Assembly: GCA_020091685.1 (NCBI GenBank)
Contig: CM034599.1
Location: 23,993,922 to 24,057,921 of the forward strand
DNA: 64,000 bases
Direction of reading: 5' to 3'
From: Lutjanus erythropterus
Lineage: Eukaryota; Chordata; Actinopteri; Lutjaniformes; Lutjanidae
In this document: one piece after another, positions 35,383-46,385 of the stretch
Numbering within the stretch: the first letter of the stretch is position 1
How the letters are laid out: each line of letters opens with the position of its first letter
The notes under the pieces: generated by a model
The model's input: only the letters and a program-made list of their open reading frames with translations
Databases searched by the model: none
What the model was told of the DNA's origin: nothing
Made by a program: the position numbers and the translations under genes

Positions 35383-35790
35383 CTAAAGTGATAGTTTGGA
35401 TCATTTGATGTGGGGTTGTATAAGGTACTTAGTGTATTCTCTACAGTAGATGTGAGTCGGCACACCCACATTTTGGAGAAGCAGAGTGGTGCACCAGAAC
35501 AAAGATAAGCAATGAACGGCTATGGACAGGGTCTGCAACAACAAAACATATTTTAGCCACTTAAAAAAAAAGAATATCAGTGTAAGTGTGCACCAGGCTG
35601 CCATTGTAAATAAGAATTTGTTTGTAATGACTTGCCTGGTTAAATGAAGGTGGGCTTTTTTTGTCAGGCAGTGTTTTCTGACAGGGAAGCATCCTAATTT
35701 TACCTCACAGAACACATGATTTGCTGGTATACCGCTGCCTAAATCTGCTCTGTTTGTGTTATTTTGTCTCTTCATCTTTTAAAAGGGCAG
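35383..35790. mobile_element. Second, truncated copy of the TTAA foldback MITE
   Basis: AAAGTGATAGTTTGGATC, TTTGATGTGGGGTTGTATAA and TCTACAGTAGATG match the left arm of the element at 40118 in order. Further shared blocks are AAGCAATG, GACAGGGTCTGCAACAAC, TTTTAGCCACTTAAAAA and TTTTACCTCACAGAACA. The right arm is lost, so the right edge is a guess. A LINE tail is nested within it. A piece at about 35868-35905 (CTGTGAGGTAAAATTACTGA) is the inverted form of an internal block and may be a further fragment. Confidence 0.75.
35597..35652 (+). mobile_element. LINE 3' tail nested in the foldback MITE
   Basis: CTGCCATTGTAAATAAGAAT, TTGTTTGTAATGACTTGCCT and GGTTAAATGAAGG match a widespread fish LINE 3' end (TTGTAAATAAGAATTTGTTC, then ACTTGCCTGGTTAAATAAAG). 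It interrupts homology between the two foldback copies, so it arrived later or came by recombination. Confidence 0.7.
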
Positions 35791-35909
35791 CCCGGATTCA
35801 CCAGAGTCACATAATAACACAAATAAACTAGCTGATTGAGGCAGCAGTAGACCAGCATCTCTCATGTCTGTGAGGTAAAATTACTGATTTCGCCTATGGA
35901 CTCTGGTTG

Positions 35910-38810
35910 GATGGAGAGAGTTATATTTTGCTTTATAACAGTGGTTTCCAATCAGAACGGGCTGTCATACGGCAAAGTAAAGCAGCAAAAATATTGGGAT
36001 TGCTGGTAAGATCACTTGACCTGTATTTAATGATGTCTTCATATTTCTCTGTGCTCAGACCAGGAGCTTTACTTTAAATAATGCATGCATACAACGATAG
36101 AAAGTCACTAAAGGTCACGGATTTATTTGGGATTTGTAATCCTACAGAAACTTGCATATAAATATTTGTGAAGATGAAAGAAGAATTAAAAGAAGCAGGG
36201 TTAATTCATCTTCAATTACATTTTCTAATTTGGAAATTATGTTGCCCTTCCCCATGTTCAGTTATTTATTTTGCACTTAAGAGCAAATTTTAATTGCATT
36301 GCAAGATTTTGTCTCTGTGAAAATATCACGAATCTGGCATTTGTTGTGATGAGTTGTTTTTCATTTATGTTATCATTTTTTTCCCCCTAGTATTGTGTGC
36401 TTTTATTGAAAACCTTGTGTGCAATCTAAAGTCCTCCCACAGGACAATAATATTCCAGCTCAATCTATTCTGCATGAAGCAGTTTATCTGATGCGCGTTG
36501 TTGCTGTACTTGAGGCACATAATAAAAGGGGCATTTCAAAAAGGACAGCACTTTACTCCTCCTTTGGTTGAGAGGCTAAAAATACACTGGTACAACTGAT
36601 CACCATGGGAGGTTCGGGAGCAAATCACAGCTAGATTGAAGTCATTCAGCTGTGCCGTGCAACCAGCATTAGATGTTCAGAGGAAGACAACTGGAGCAGA
36701 AAAGCTTCAGGTGGATGTTGAACTGTGAAGTTTTCCAAGGTAGCTGAATGACTGCATGAAGCCTGGCACCACCATAATAACTCAGTCACTGCAGACTCTG
36801 GCTCCAAATGACGACACCAGCACATGGCGGCAATGTTCGTATCCAGAAAATTTAGCTGCATTTTTGTACAATGGGAGAAAGTGGAGGTGCATCTTTATTT
36901 ATATCAGTGTTGCAGGCCAAAATACCTCTGGATGGAACTGGATAGACCTACAACCAATCAAAGCAACAAAATGTATCATAGCACTGAGCGACATTCAAGT
37001 TGGGGCAGTGCTTGGCCTGAATGTCCTGGAAAATAAAATCTCAAATTACAGCTAAACAGTAAACTAAAATGTGTTTCTGAAAACATTTGAGGTGAGACTC
37101 AGGCAATGCACTTACAGAATGTTGCTTCATATGTGATCAGTTACGTCTAGTTTGACAGTTTTATCCGAGTTTCGTGAGCCTGGTGTGTTGCACTCAAAAC
37201 GTGTGACTTTTCAGATCTGGACTGTCAGTCATTGTATCAAACCCACTCCATATTGAACAAATGGTCGATTGGCCCGAAAAGATTCAGGACAGGTGGGAAT
37301 CTGTCAGATTGGGAGGGTGGCAAAATGTATCTGCCAGAGCAAATTAAACTGGAGCTTGCAATTTTGTCTGGTTCCCAGGCTAGAATGACTGTATACATGC
37401 CAAAAAGAAAAAAAACAAATACAATCCAAAATGGCTTCTTGCTGTTTCTAGAGGTGGTGTTCAAATGTAATCAGTTATTAAATGGCACACTGTTGGCACA
37501 TGGGAGACAAGTGGAGGCTTTATATTAATTCACTAATATAATTGAGTGATGTATTTAACTTACATTAAAAGTGGGTTTAAATCTGACACACAAAGACAAA
37601 CTTTGTGCCAACCTGAATTAGTGAGGCAGGGATGTGTAATCATTACAAATATTAGATTATGGCTCAGCTCTATGCTAAGCTTTCTTATCTTTTTGTCTCT
37701 GGCTGGAAAAGGGAGAACACTGAGATAGACAGTCAAACACACAAACAGAGAAAGCAACAAAGAGACAGAACAGGAGATAAGCCTTCGTGAAAGCTTCTCT
37801 GTCTGAGAAGAAACAGGTAATCTGTGACCTCACACTGGTCCTCAACCAAATTTGCCTTTTCAATTATAAGTAAAACAAACACACAAACAAACCAAAACAC
37901 GAACAAAGCAAGAGCAAAAGTTTTGAAATAGCAAGGTTAGCAAACATGCAAAATGAGCACTTTTATTTTGCATTTAATTTTCTTTGTTTCTTTGATCTCC
38001 TCTTTAAAAAAAGAAGGCAAACAACCAAAAAAACAGAAGAATCAACATCTTCAAGATCACTGCACAGCAGGGCGGCCAAGAAGAGGAACGCTGCAGGGAA
38101 CAGGAACAGATTGAAAGAGAGAGAAAGAAAGAGAAGAGAAATCTGTCCGTGACAAACACAGACGGTGACAGAGTGAAACAGACGTGAGCGCAAGTTAAAT
38201 ATAAGAAAAAAAAAAATAATACCAAGCTTGTTGAGACTTGCAGATAAGATAGAGAAAGCTGAATGTGCAAGTCTCTGTAAGGCTTCATCTCAGAGTCATA
38301 AGCATATCAATAAGCTCATTACTAACACCTGGAAAACTCTGCATTATTACAGCATAAAGTGACCTTCAAATCATAAAACACAAGGCTGTGAGAGTGCTCA
38401 CAATCTCTACACAGACAAACACAGCACCTCAATTTGCATGCAGCCCGGCACACGTGACTGCTTTCAGGTTGAAATACAGAAATGAAAGTGGTCCAGAGAG
38501 CTTTCCATCTCCCCCTCTCACTGCGCTGCCAGTTCATTTGTGACTGTATAAATGTGTTTTTTGAGCTCTCTCTCTTATTTTTTTCTCGGTGGAAAAGAGT
38601 AACCAAGATACTCTCAGGCACCATATTCTCTCTCCCCAACCATTCCTGCTGCTGTATGTGAAACCGATGTGACTGTTTTTATGATTTCTTTCTGCTATGG
38701 TTTTGTGTAGTTCTAATACTATAGGACAAATCACAATGTTTGTTATCATTTCTGTTTTTGCATGTGAGAGTGTGTGCATGAAAGAGTGAATGAGTGTGTA
38801 TGGGCATGAT
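35910..38810. other. Intronic sequence, no gene seen
   Basis: About 36620-37040 contains text such as CACATGGCGGCAATGTTCGT and GACCTACAACCAATCAAAGC that looks like a dispersed fish repeat, without definable ends. Open frames at 36756-37055 and 37232-37528 have no recognised domain. About 38010-38135 is purine-rich. Confidence 0.4.
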
Positions 38811-38814
38811 AACT

Positions 38815-39050
38815 AGAACTACAGTTTCTCTGCAGCTAATCTCAAAAAACTACCAGACCGATCAGCCTAATTGTTTTTGTACCCTTTTTATGACTTTTCC
38901 CCCTTGATTAGATGGACGAAGGCATTATGTTTTCAGGTCAGGTCATCTCTTTCTAGTGAACGCCATATCTCCAGAACGCCTTGAGGGAATTTCTTCAAAC
39001 TTCACACAAATGTTCACTTGGACTCAAAGATGAACTGACTGAACTGTCTG
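38815..39050 (+). repeat. Interspersed teleost repeat fragment
   Basis: AAACTACCAGACCGATCAGC and then CCATATCTCCAGAACGCCTT, GAGGGAATTTCTTCAAACTT, CACAAATGTTCACTTGGACT and CAAAGATGAACTGA are recognised as a repeat found many times in percomorph genomes. No structural ends are visible and the class is unknown to me. Confidence 0.6.
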
Positions 39051-39146
39051 CCTCCTGTAGTTGGTTATGCTCTATGATTATTGGTGCATTGTTCATGTTG
39101 ACTCTATGACTTTTGTTTGTGATGTGTTGATCTTGAGCACAGCGGC

Positions 39147-39264
39147 TGGCCAGGCATCACTGTGTGCCAGTTCTGCTGTAGCTGTTGGTTACTTGGCTCA
39201 TGATCCTGTCGATGCAGAGGAGGAAGAGGAAGGGCAACAGCAGACATCCCTGTTGCACACCAGT
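39147..39264 (-). pseudogene. Non-LTR reverse transcriptase scrap
   Basis: The minus strand reads TGVQQGCLLLPFLFLLCIDR followed by IMSQVT (39264 down to about 39187), matching the TGVRQGCxLSPFLFxLxIDxI block of non-LTR reverse transcriptases. The next residues run into a stop (SRTGTQ*), and the following catalytic FADD block is missing. The overlapping plus-strand open frames (39061-39270, 39185-39499) are shadows of this. Confidence 0.75.
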
Positions 39265-40117
39265 CAGTGAGGGGGTGTTTACTTGTACTTTAAAACATAG
39301 CTGTTGTGAAATAATTAGAAGGTTTATTTTGCTGGTTCATTGCTTCTCTCGCTACCACTGTTCCCTCTCTTCATTCTGTGTTGATCGTGTTAGACCACGA
39401 CTGCGCACTCTCTCTCAAATGGATACAAACCAAAGGAAGCTTATTGGCGTCACTATTTTGCAGCATAAAGTGCAACCCAGATGCAGATGTCAAAGCTAGG
39501 TAAATGAAATAAAACGGGCAAGGACATAGCTCTGGTTAGTCCTACCAATGGTGAGATGTCACTGTTGGGTGGTTTATCAAAGACTCTAGCAAAGCAACAG
39601 AACATAACATGAGCAACACAGAAATGTCAAATAGGTCAGACCACATTTGAATATTTTATCTGCAATTCACAGAGAAGAAATGCGCCAGTGCCTGCAAAAC
39701 ATGGCATGGTCTTTTAAGTCAACCAGACAGAATAGCAAGTACAAAATGTCTCCATCCATCCAATTCCCATTCATTTATCAGTTAGCAGGTCCTCCTTCAC
39801 CTGGTTTGCCCCTATGTCTCAAACCAATCAATCCAGCTCAGTGACACATTAAATGTGTGAACCATGTCTGCCACCTTGCTCCCCTCAGTGTGGAGGATTG
39901 TAAACTGACTTTAAGGTTGTCTCAGATTACTTAGCTCCTCTGCCTAAATGAGAGCAGATACTTTATGGAGGAACTCTGCACTGCACACTCGGGTCACTCT
40001 CCGAATTTCATGACCGTTGGTAAGTGTCAGAAAGAAAACAAGTTTGTTAAAACTTTTTGCACTGTGGCTCTCTTAACTGCCGCAGTTAACCACATCTCAG
40101 CAGGCACTGCACTTGAC
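39265..40117. other. Intronic sequence, no gene seen
   Basis: No exon or repeat is recognised. Confidence 0.4.
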
Positions 40118-40602
40118 TTAAAGGGATAGTTCGGATTATTTGATGTGACGTTGTATGAGGTATTTATGAATGGTCAGTGTATTGTCTACAGTAGATGCTG
40201 GTCACCAGGCCCCCATGTAGGAGCCAAAAGGGGCACTGGCTTGGAAGCTAAGCAATGTACTGCTGTGGAAGAGATCAGCAACAAAAGCTTTTTTAGCCAC
40301 TTAAAAAAGGTCCACTTAAAAACATTAATATCAGTTTAAGAGTACACAATATTTAGAACATTTTCACTACTTTAGTCCACAGGTAAAATTAGAAATTTTA
40401 CCTCACAGAACATAGGTGTTAGCTAAATACCTTTGTTGTTGACCCTGTCCACAACAGTACATTGCTTAGCTTCAATGCCGATACCCCTCTCTGCTTATCC
40501 AAACGGGGACCACGCCCACAGGCATCTACTGTAGGAAATAAACTGACCATCGATGAGTACTTCATACAACACCACATCAAATAACATGAACTATTCCTTT
40601 AA
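40118..40602. mobile_element. Large foldback MITE flanked by TTAA
   Basis: TTAA (40118-40121) followed by AGGGATAGTTCGGATTATTT opens the element. The right end is the inverted counterpart, closing GAACTATTCCT then TTAA (40599-40602). The arms pair nearly continuously for about 170 bases. Shared inverted blocks are ATTTGATGTG, GTTGTATGA, ATGGTCAGT, CTACAGTAGATGC, GAAGCTAAGCAATGTACTG and AACAACAAA. The unpaired centre is roughly 40290-40430. Direct inspection supports a foldback element. TTAA insertion suggests a piggyBac/Kolobok-type mover. It carries no coding capacity. Confidence 0.88.
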
Positions 40603-43600
40603 GCAAAAAAAAGCAAAAAGTTTTAATTAACTTGTTTTCTTGCTGACACTTACCAAAGGTCATGAAATTTGTAATACAATAAATAATCCAGGCTATCTCT
40701 TAAGGCTTTTTCTCTCCCTGTGGAACACACTTCACTTCACAATTATACTTTTGCTTGTGAGAAAAAAACAGCATAAATACATGAAATCATCCACTTAAAG
40801 AAAATACTCACTTACACTCATGTGATTTGGAGGGCACAGGACATGTTTTTCAAACATGAACCTTGACCTTAGACTTGGAAGGGCTGACCTTAATCACAAA
40901 TGCACCACAAACAGCACTCCAAAGAGATCTCAGCCCAAAAAGGCTAGAAGCACAGAGCACCACTTTAACGAAACCATAGTTAACAATTTGTAGCCTCAGA
41001 TTCGAGACAGGATACTGGATGTCTTCTGCCAGTTTAACATCTTAGCTGCCAAAGCGGTTTTGAGAATATAAAGGCCTGATTAAATGCAGGGCTGCAGTGT
41101 TCGACCCACCACTGAGAGCCTGCCAGCCCTCCTAAATTAAGTTCATTAGCAATGGTTTCAGTGGTGCCTTTTGGCGCCAAATTGTCTCAGTACAGGCCCT
41201 CCACACCACCAAGGAATAATTGCTAGGGAAAACACTGGCACATATTGCAGATGAAGTCAGTGTGTGCACCAAAAGTTGCTGGATTTCTATTGAAGCTTCA
41301 GGTTATCATATCACTTGTATATTAAAAGAAGCCTTGCATATGTTAATGCGGAAGCAATACAGTCTGATTTGGAGGAGTTTTAATTGGAACCCTGGGAAAG
41401 AAATAGTTATGAAGGCAAGGAGAGAAAATGATGACTGATACACTCAAATGCTTTTCCAGCAACAGATTTAGGTGCACGAGTGCTCTCACACCATCAGTCA
41501 CTGTAACCACGTCTGCTCCCGAGGGTAATTAAACGGAGTGACTTTTTTTCTCAGCAGTTTCTATTTATCCCAGAATAATTTGAATTTCAGGAGAAATTTC
41601 ACCTGTAAGACCTGGAAATACAGTTGATGTAAGTGAATGTCAATAAGCCTGACATGGAAGATCTGACATCAGAGAGGAGAGCTTCGCTATCAGTTAGCAG
41701 GCTGACTGACATACTGTGCCAATATTTCACAACAGTTCTGTTAATGTGAGTGGCTCAGCAGCCACACTCACACTAAATTAATGAACAGCTGGTGTTTTCT
41801 AAAATGAATCTTCCAGATCATACGGTCCCTGTGGTCCTATGAATTTGCCTACATTTTAAAGCATCTGCTATTGTAATGCTGCTTGACCATTTTTTATTCA
41901 CCATGGCCCGTCCAACCCAACCATGATGTTAACAATGACCCCTCAATGGCTTCCAGCATGTAAACAAGAGTAAGCAGTGAGACAGAGTGGAAATGTTTTG
42001 TGTCTTTACTCATTCAGTCAAAACAAACACTTGTCAGGAGGAAAGGAAAGATCAGACACTGGACTACCCAGAATTCTTTTAGTTAGACGTACGGTTCACA
42101 GAAACCTGCCACGAGTTCAAGCCAGGCCTGAGCTGAATGTTAACATTGTCGCTGCGAATGACAGTTTCTGCCCTCACAGGCTGTAGGTACACTTGGAGAT
42201 GCATGCCTTGCAGTTTGATAGAGTGCGCGGTGAGGCTGGGAATGAGTTTGCCACTGAAGGGCTGCACTTGGTCATTACAAATACATTTCAATGTCCACCT
42301 GACTGCATGCAGTTCATGAAGGGAGCGAGTTCAGTGTGCAAATGATCTCTGCTGTAACTACTGGGCAACTCTCTGAATATGTGTGAATCTGCACACAAAT
42401 GCATGCTTTGTATTTAGATTCTCCCCAGCTTGAGATGTGACCTACACACCAGAGATTATTCCACCTGCTAAGCCTAAAGCTACAACAGTCTTCTCTCTCC
42501 GTTTCTCTCTCTGGAGGTACCTTTCAAATAAAATAAAGCTGCCTATTGTGCTCTTATGGAAAACATCTATTCAATGTAGTATTGGAGAGAAAAAAATGAT
42601 CAGAAACAAAGAACCGTACCTTTACAGTCTGACACGCTGTGGACATCACCATGTTATATGATTAATTAAGATTAAAAGGACATGAAAAGCTTCCTGTTCT
42701 CTTTAGATGGCCAGAGGTTGTGTTACTGAGAAGTTAAGTCTGGTGGGCTTATGAGAAAAGTTTTGCAGCTGTGGTACATTATGAGCAGGGCTTCAGCTGA
42801 ATCATCTTACTTGACAAAAAAGCTGTTCTATTTAGGCTCTCTTGACAGATTTTTTTTTTTTTTTTTTTCTCGGGGCGCATTAACTGCAAATCATTCATTT
42901 CTTGGTGAGCTTCTATTAATATTCGCCAATTTGATTATACCCCCATGGATCTCTCACATCTTTTCATGAGCTGCTTTCAAGTTTTTTTGGGAGGTAACAG
43001 TGCTGCAACAGAGGTCCAGCATTTTATAGAACAAAACTGTGGCGTTGAGACGCAGACAGGGGATGATGGAGATGGTGATGGTGATTTTAGTCACTCATAG
43101 AATGAATAATTATGAACAGTTCAGTGACCCTTTGTTCACACAGACTCAAAGGAGAAGGATCACTCTTGCCTCTCATAAGCTTGACATATGCAGAGGTGTT
43201 TAATGTCAAGCACGCAGTTTATATAATCAGCTCAGATTTTCTCCTGCTGCCAACACACTGGTACACAATTAAGCAGTAACCTTCCAAAGCAACTTTACTT
43301 AACATTGGATTGCTTAATTCATGCTCTCAATGTAATGTAGTTTTTTGTGCGCGATGGTCGCTTTGAAGCTCTGTCAGTGAGACTCTTGCTGCCCAAACAA
43401 AGCAACAAAATCTCCCCTTAATGAGTAATACAATACAATAGCTGTGCAGTTTAACTCCACACACAGAACAACATCTAATCATGAGGCTTTGTTATCTTTT
43501 TTTCCACACTTCATCTCTGAGGTTGGTCCACATCTCACAAAGAGCTTAAAAGCCAATTTGTGTAGCTTCAGCTGGCAGAGGTCCCTCCAAAACACCAACA

Positions 43601-44080
43601 TGAATGCTGAGTTTAGTCTGTTCCACTATGTGGAGTCCATGTTCACATGATTACTGAATAATCTGTTAACACAACAGTGTTAACTTCAGTAATTATCTAT
43701 AAGTGACAGTACAAACTTGTTGGGGTGGGGAGGGTCAGTGAATATTATATTTTGTTCAGTAACAAAAGCAAAACGTTCCTGAATTTCTCTGGGCCCTCCC
43801 TTTGATTTAGAAAAAACTGCAAAACAATCCACTCAGTATCTCAACCTAATACAATGTGTAATAAATATACTAAAAAGGTGAAAATACAGCCAGTCTCTAT
43901 TTTTTAATGAAGACCTTCTCAATAAATGTTTTTACAGGTGCTGAATGAGTCAACCAGGCACAAGTTCCAGCTCTGTGGCTGCTGAAAGACTTGAGCACTG
44001 CAATATTTTTCACTGCACTCTATTGACCAATAAGCTCTTTACGCTCAGCTGAGTTAACTTTTATACACAATGACAGGAAC
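40603..44080. other. Intronic sequence, no gene seen
   Basis: A T run at about 42850-42868 is the main simple sequence. A GC-richer minus-strand open frame at 42079-42291 (70 codons) has no recognised homology or splice context. No other candidate is seen. Confidence 0.4.
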
Positions 44081-44115
44081 ATCTATCTATCTATCAATCT
44101 ATCTCTCTCTCTCTA

Positions 44116-44170
<55 letters not shown>

Positions 44171-44196
44171 GCACACACACACACACACGCACGCAT
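44081..44196. repeat. Compound microsatellite (ATCT)n(CT)n(AT)n(AC)n
   Basis: ATCT and CTCT units (44081-44122) pass into about 50 bp of alternating AT (44121-44170, one G interruption) and then AC/GC units (44171-44194). The AT block is self-complementary. Confidence 0.93.
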
Positions 44197-44211
44197 ATGA
44201 CTTAGGGCCCT

Positions 44212-44300
44212 ATCTTACGCTGATCTGAAGTGCAAGCGGAAAGTGCAAGGCACAATGGATTTAATTATTCAAGGTGTGTCCAAATCCACCATTACCATTG
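44212..44300. repeat. Possible edge of a dispersed repeat
   Basis: TTAGGGCCCTATCTTACGCT, next to the microsatellite, resembles the start of a short DNA transposon common in fish. No matching inverted end was located nearby, so this is a weak call. Confidence 0.3.
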
Positions 44301-45900
44301 TGCAATGGGGGCACGAGTGGTATTTTGCCCTTCCCCACCTCCAGCGACTCCAAAAATACTGCCCACCCCACCTTTATAGGATCAATATGCAACATTTCCC
44401 TTCAAAAACAATATATAGATTCAGCAACATATTCTCTTTAAATGATCACTTATGATCCACTAGAAATGTGTGGTGGTGGCTGTACCTGTATCTGCAGAGA
44501 CCCTGCCCTTGGCCTGTATTTTTCATTATTTTGCTGTGCTTGGGTTGCTTTACCAAACCAAAATGCCAGTATTGACGTCCGAGGAATGAGAGTGAACAAT
44601 TAATTATCTTCCTGGCATGTTTATGAATAGTTCAGACAAATGTTACTGATTCTACCTTTAAGTAAGGCACAGTTAATGGGTGGTAATGTCAATGTGTTTG
44701 TCGTAACATGATGCATCAGTGTCTCTCTGTCCAACTGACAGTCTGGCACAAATTCAAAGCAGCAAATCAGCAACAGAGCCACAGTCTGATATCAGCACAG
44801 TGATGACCAGTATAACAGAGAGAAACAGTGAGAGTGGATCCTCCAAACAGCAATAACAATACCAAAGGAATTCATCACAAAAAACATAAAATACAAATTC
44901 TTTTAACGACAAATGTTACTATCCATCAATGCTGCAAACAGAACACAAATTAGATTCTATTTGTGAACAACACCTTCCTGGCTCCGTATTTTTGTACTAA
45001 ATGTTGGTTTTATTTTTCATCTCAAATGTTACACCTGTAAAATCTTTTTCACTCATAAACTTTTGCCTTGCCTTGTTTTTTTTGTTTTTTTTTTATCTCC
45101 CTCAATTTATTTCTGTTTTTTTCTGCCACATGCAGCTGCATTTTAATATTTAAACTTCTGGTTAGATTGTTGCATGTCTGTGAATTTCCAGGGAGTTGCA
45201 GTTTACTGATATTTGATTAATGATATATTTTACAGTAATTAAATAAATAAATAATAAGTATAATTTATTAACAACATAATTATTGTTACTGGATAGTGAA
45301 AACGGACATAAGTGAGTTTTATGTGCTATTCCTGTGGATGTCACTATCGGATGTTCAGAAGGCGTAATAAAAACATTCATTCTGGCACCTCAGGGTACTT
45401 TTCAATGTGAGACAAGCCGTTCAAAGGACAGCTATTGCATGTTAATTTGCTTAGTGGAGCAACACTGAATATTACAATGTCTGCGTTCTTCTTCTCAGTT
45501 TGCATTACTATGCCGAGGCAGGCCAGCAAGGTTGCATGGGTAAATAATGGGAAGTGCAGTGTTACATCTTTAAACAAGTGAGAATAGGTTACAGATCTCA
45601 TTATTGATTACAGCCCCCACAGACTTTGGGACTTTTTCTCTCCACTCTTTCTTTTCCCTGTGTTATTTTAGAGGAACCTCTGACTTTAAATTTCCCTTCA
45701 CAACCGCTCTGTCCCTTGCATGCCTTCCTACATCTCTCTCTGAAACCACTCTCCCTTCGGCTTCTCTCCAAATCCTTCCTCCCTCTCTCCCCAGTTCTCC
45801 GGACTGTGATGCATGGCTGTCTGTGTTTTCCAAAAGTCCATTAGTTGCTGGCACTAGGCCGCCTCCTCTCCCACAGACAGAGATAAAGACGCAGAGCATG
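44301..45900. other. Intronic sequence, no gene seen
   Basis: The region is AT-rich with T runs (about 45075-45120) and a pyrimidine-leaning part at 45630-45800. No exon is recognised. Confidence 0.4.
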
Positions 45901-45919
45901 GCTGCCCAGCGAGCCGCAT

Positions 45920-46385
45920 GAAAATGAGAGGACAGTGGAGAGAGAAAGAGATGGAGAGAGACGAGGGAAAGGGGAGGATGGATGAGAATACACCTTGATA
46001 CTGGCCAGAAGCCCAAGAGAAAAGGGGTGGAGAGGAGAATGAATGAAGGGAAGGAGTAGAAAGGGGGAAGATGACAAAAACAAAGAAGGAGAAACAAAGT
46101 AGAGGAGAGGGAAAGAACAAAAAAAAGACAAAAAACAACAGGAACAGAGAGAAGGAGTAGAAATGAGGTTAGAGAAAGATGGCAGGACATACAATAGAGA
46201 AAAAGAGGACTGAAGAAAGACAGAAGGAGAAGCTTTCCAATGAGAATGAGCCTAATGAATACAAAGGAAGACAGGAAAAACTTAGATACCAAGGAGGAGG
46301 AGGAGGAGGAGAGGTGGTGGTGGTGGGGATGAGAAATGGAACGGGCTGAGGGTTAGGTGAGGATAAGAGAGAGGGGTCAAGTCTA
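45920..46385 (+). repeat. Long purine-rich tract with (GGA)n and (GGT)n
   Basis: The plus strand is overwhelmingly A and G across more than 400 bases, ending in GGAGGAGGAGGAGGAGGA and GGTGGTGGTGG (46291-46328). The complementary strand stays open in several frames, giving minus-strand frames of 209, 117, 94 and 80 codons made mostly of F, S, L and P. These are treated as artefacts. Confidence 0.85.

Noticed and set aside
45663-46292. A 209-codon minus-strand open frame, the longest in the window
   Set aside because: It lies opposite a purine-rich tract, is mostly F/S/L/P, has no domain or splice context, and three other frames are open over the same DNA for the same reason.
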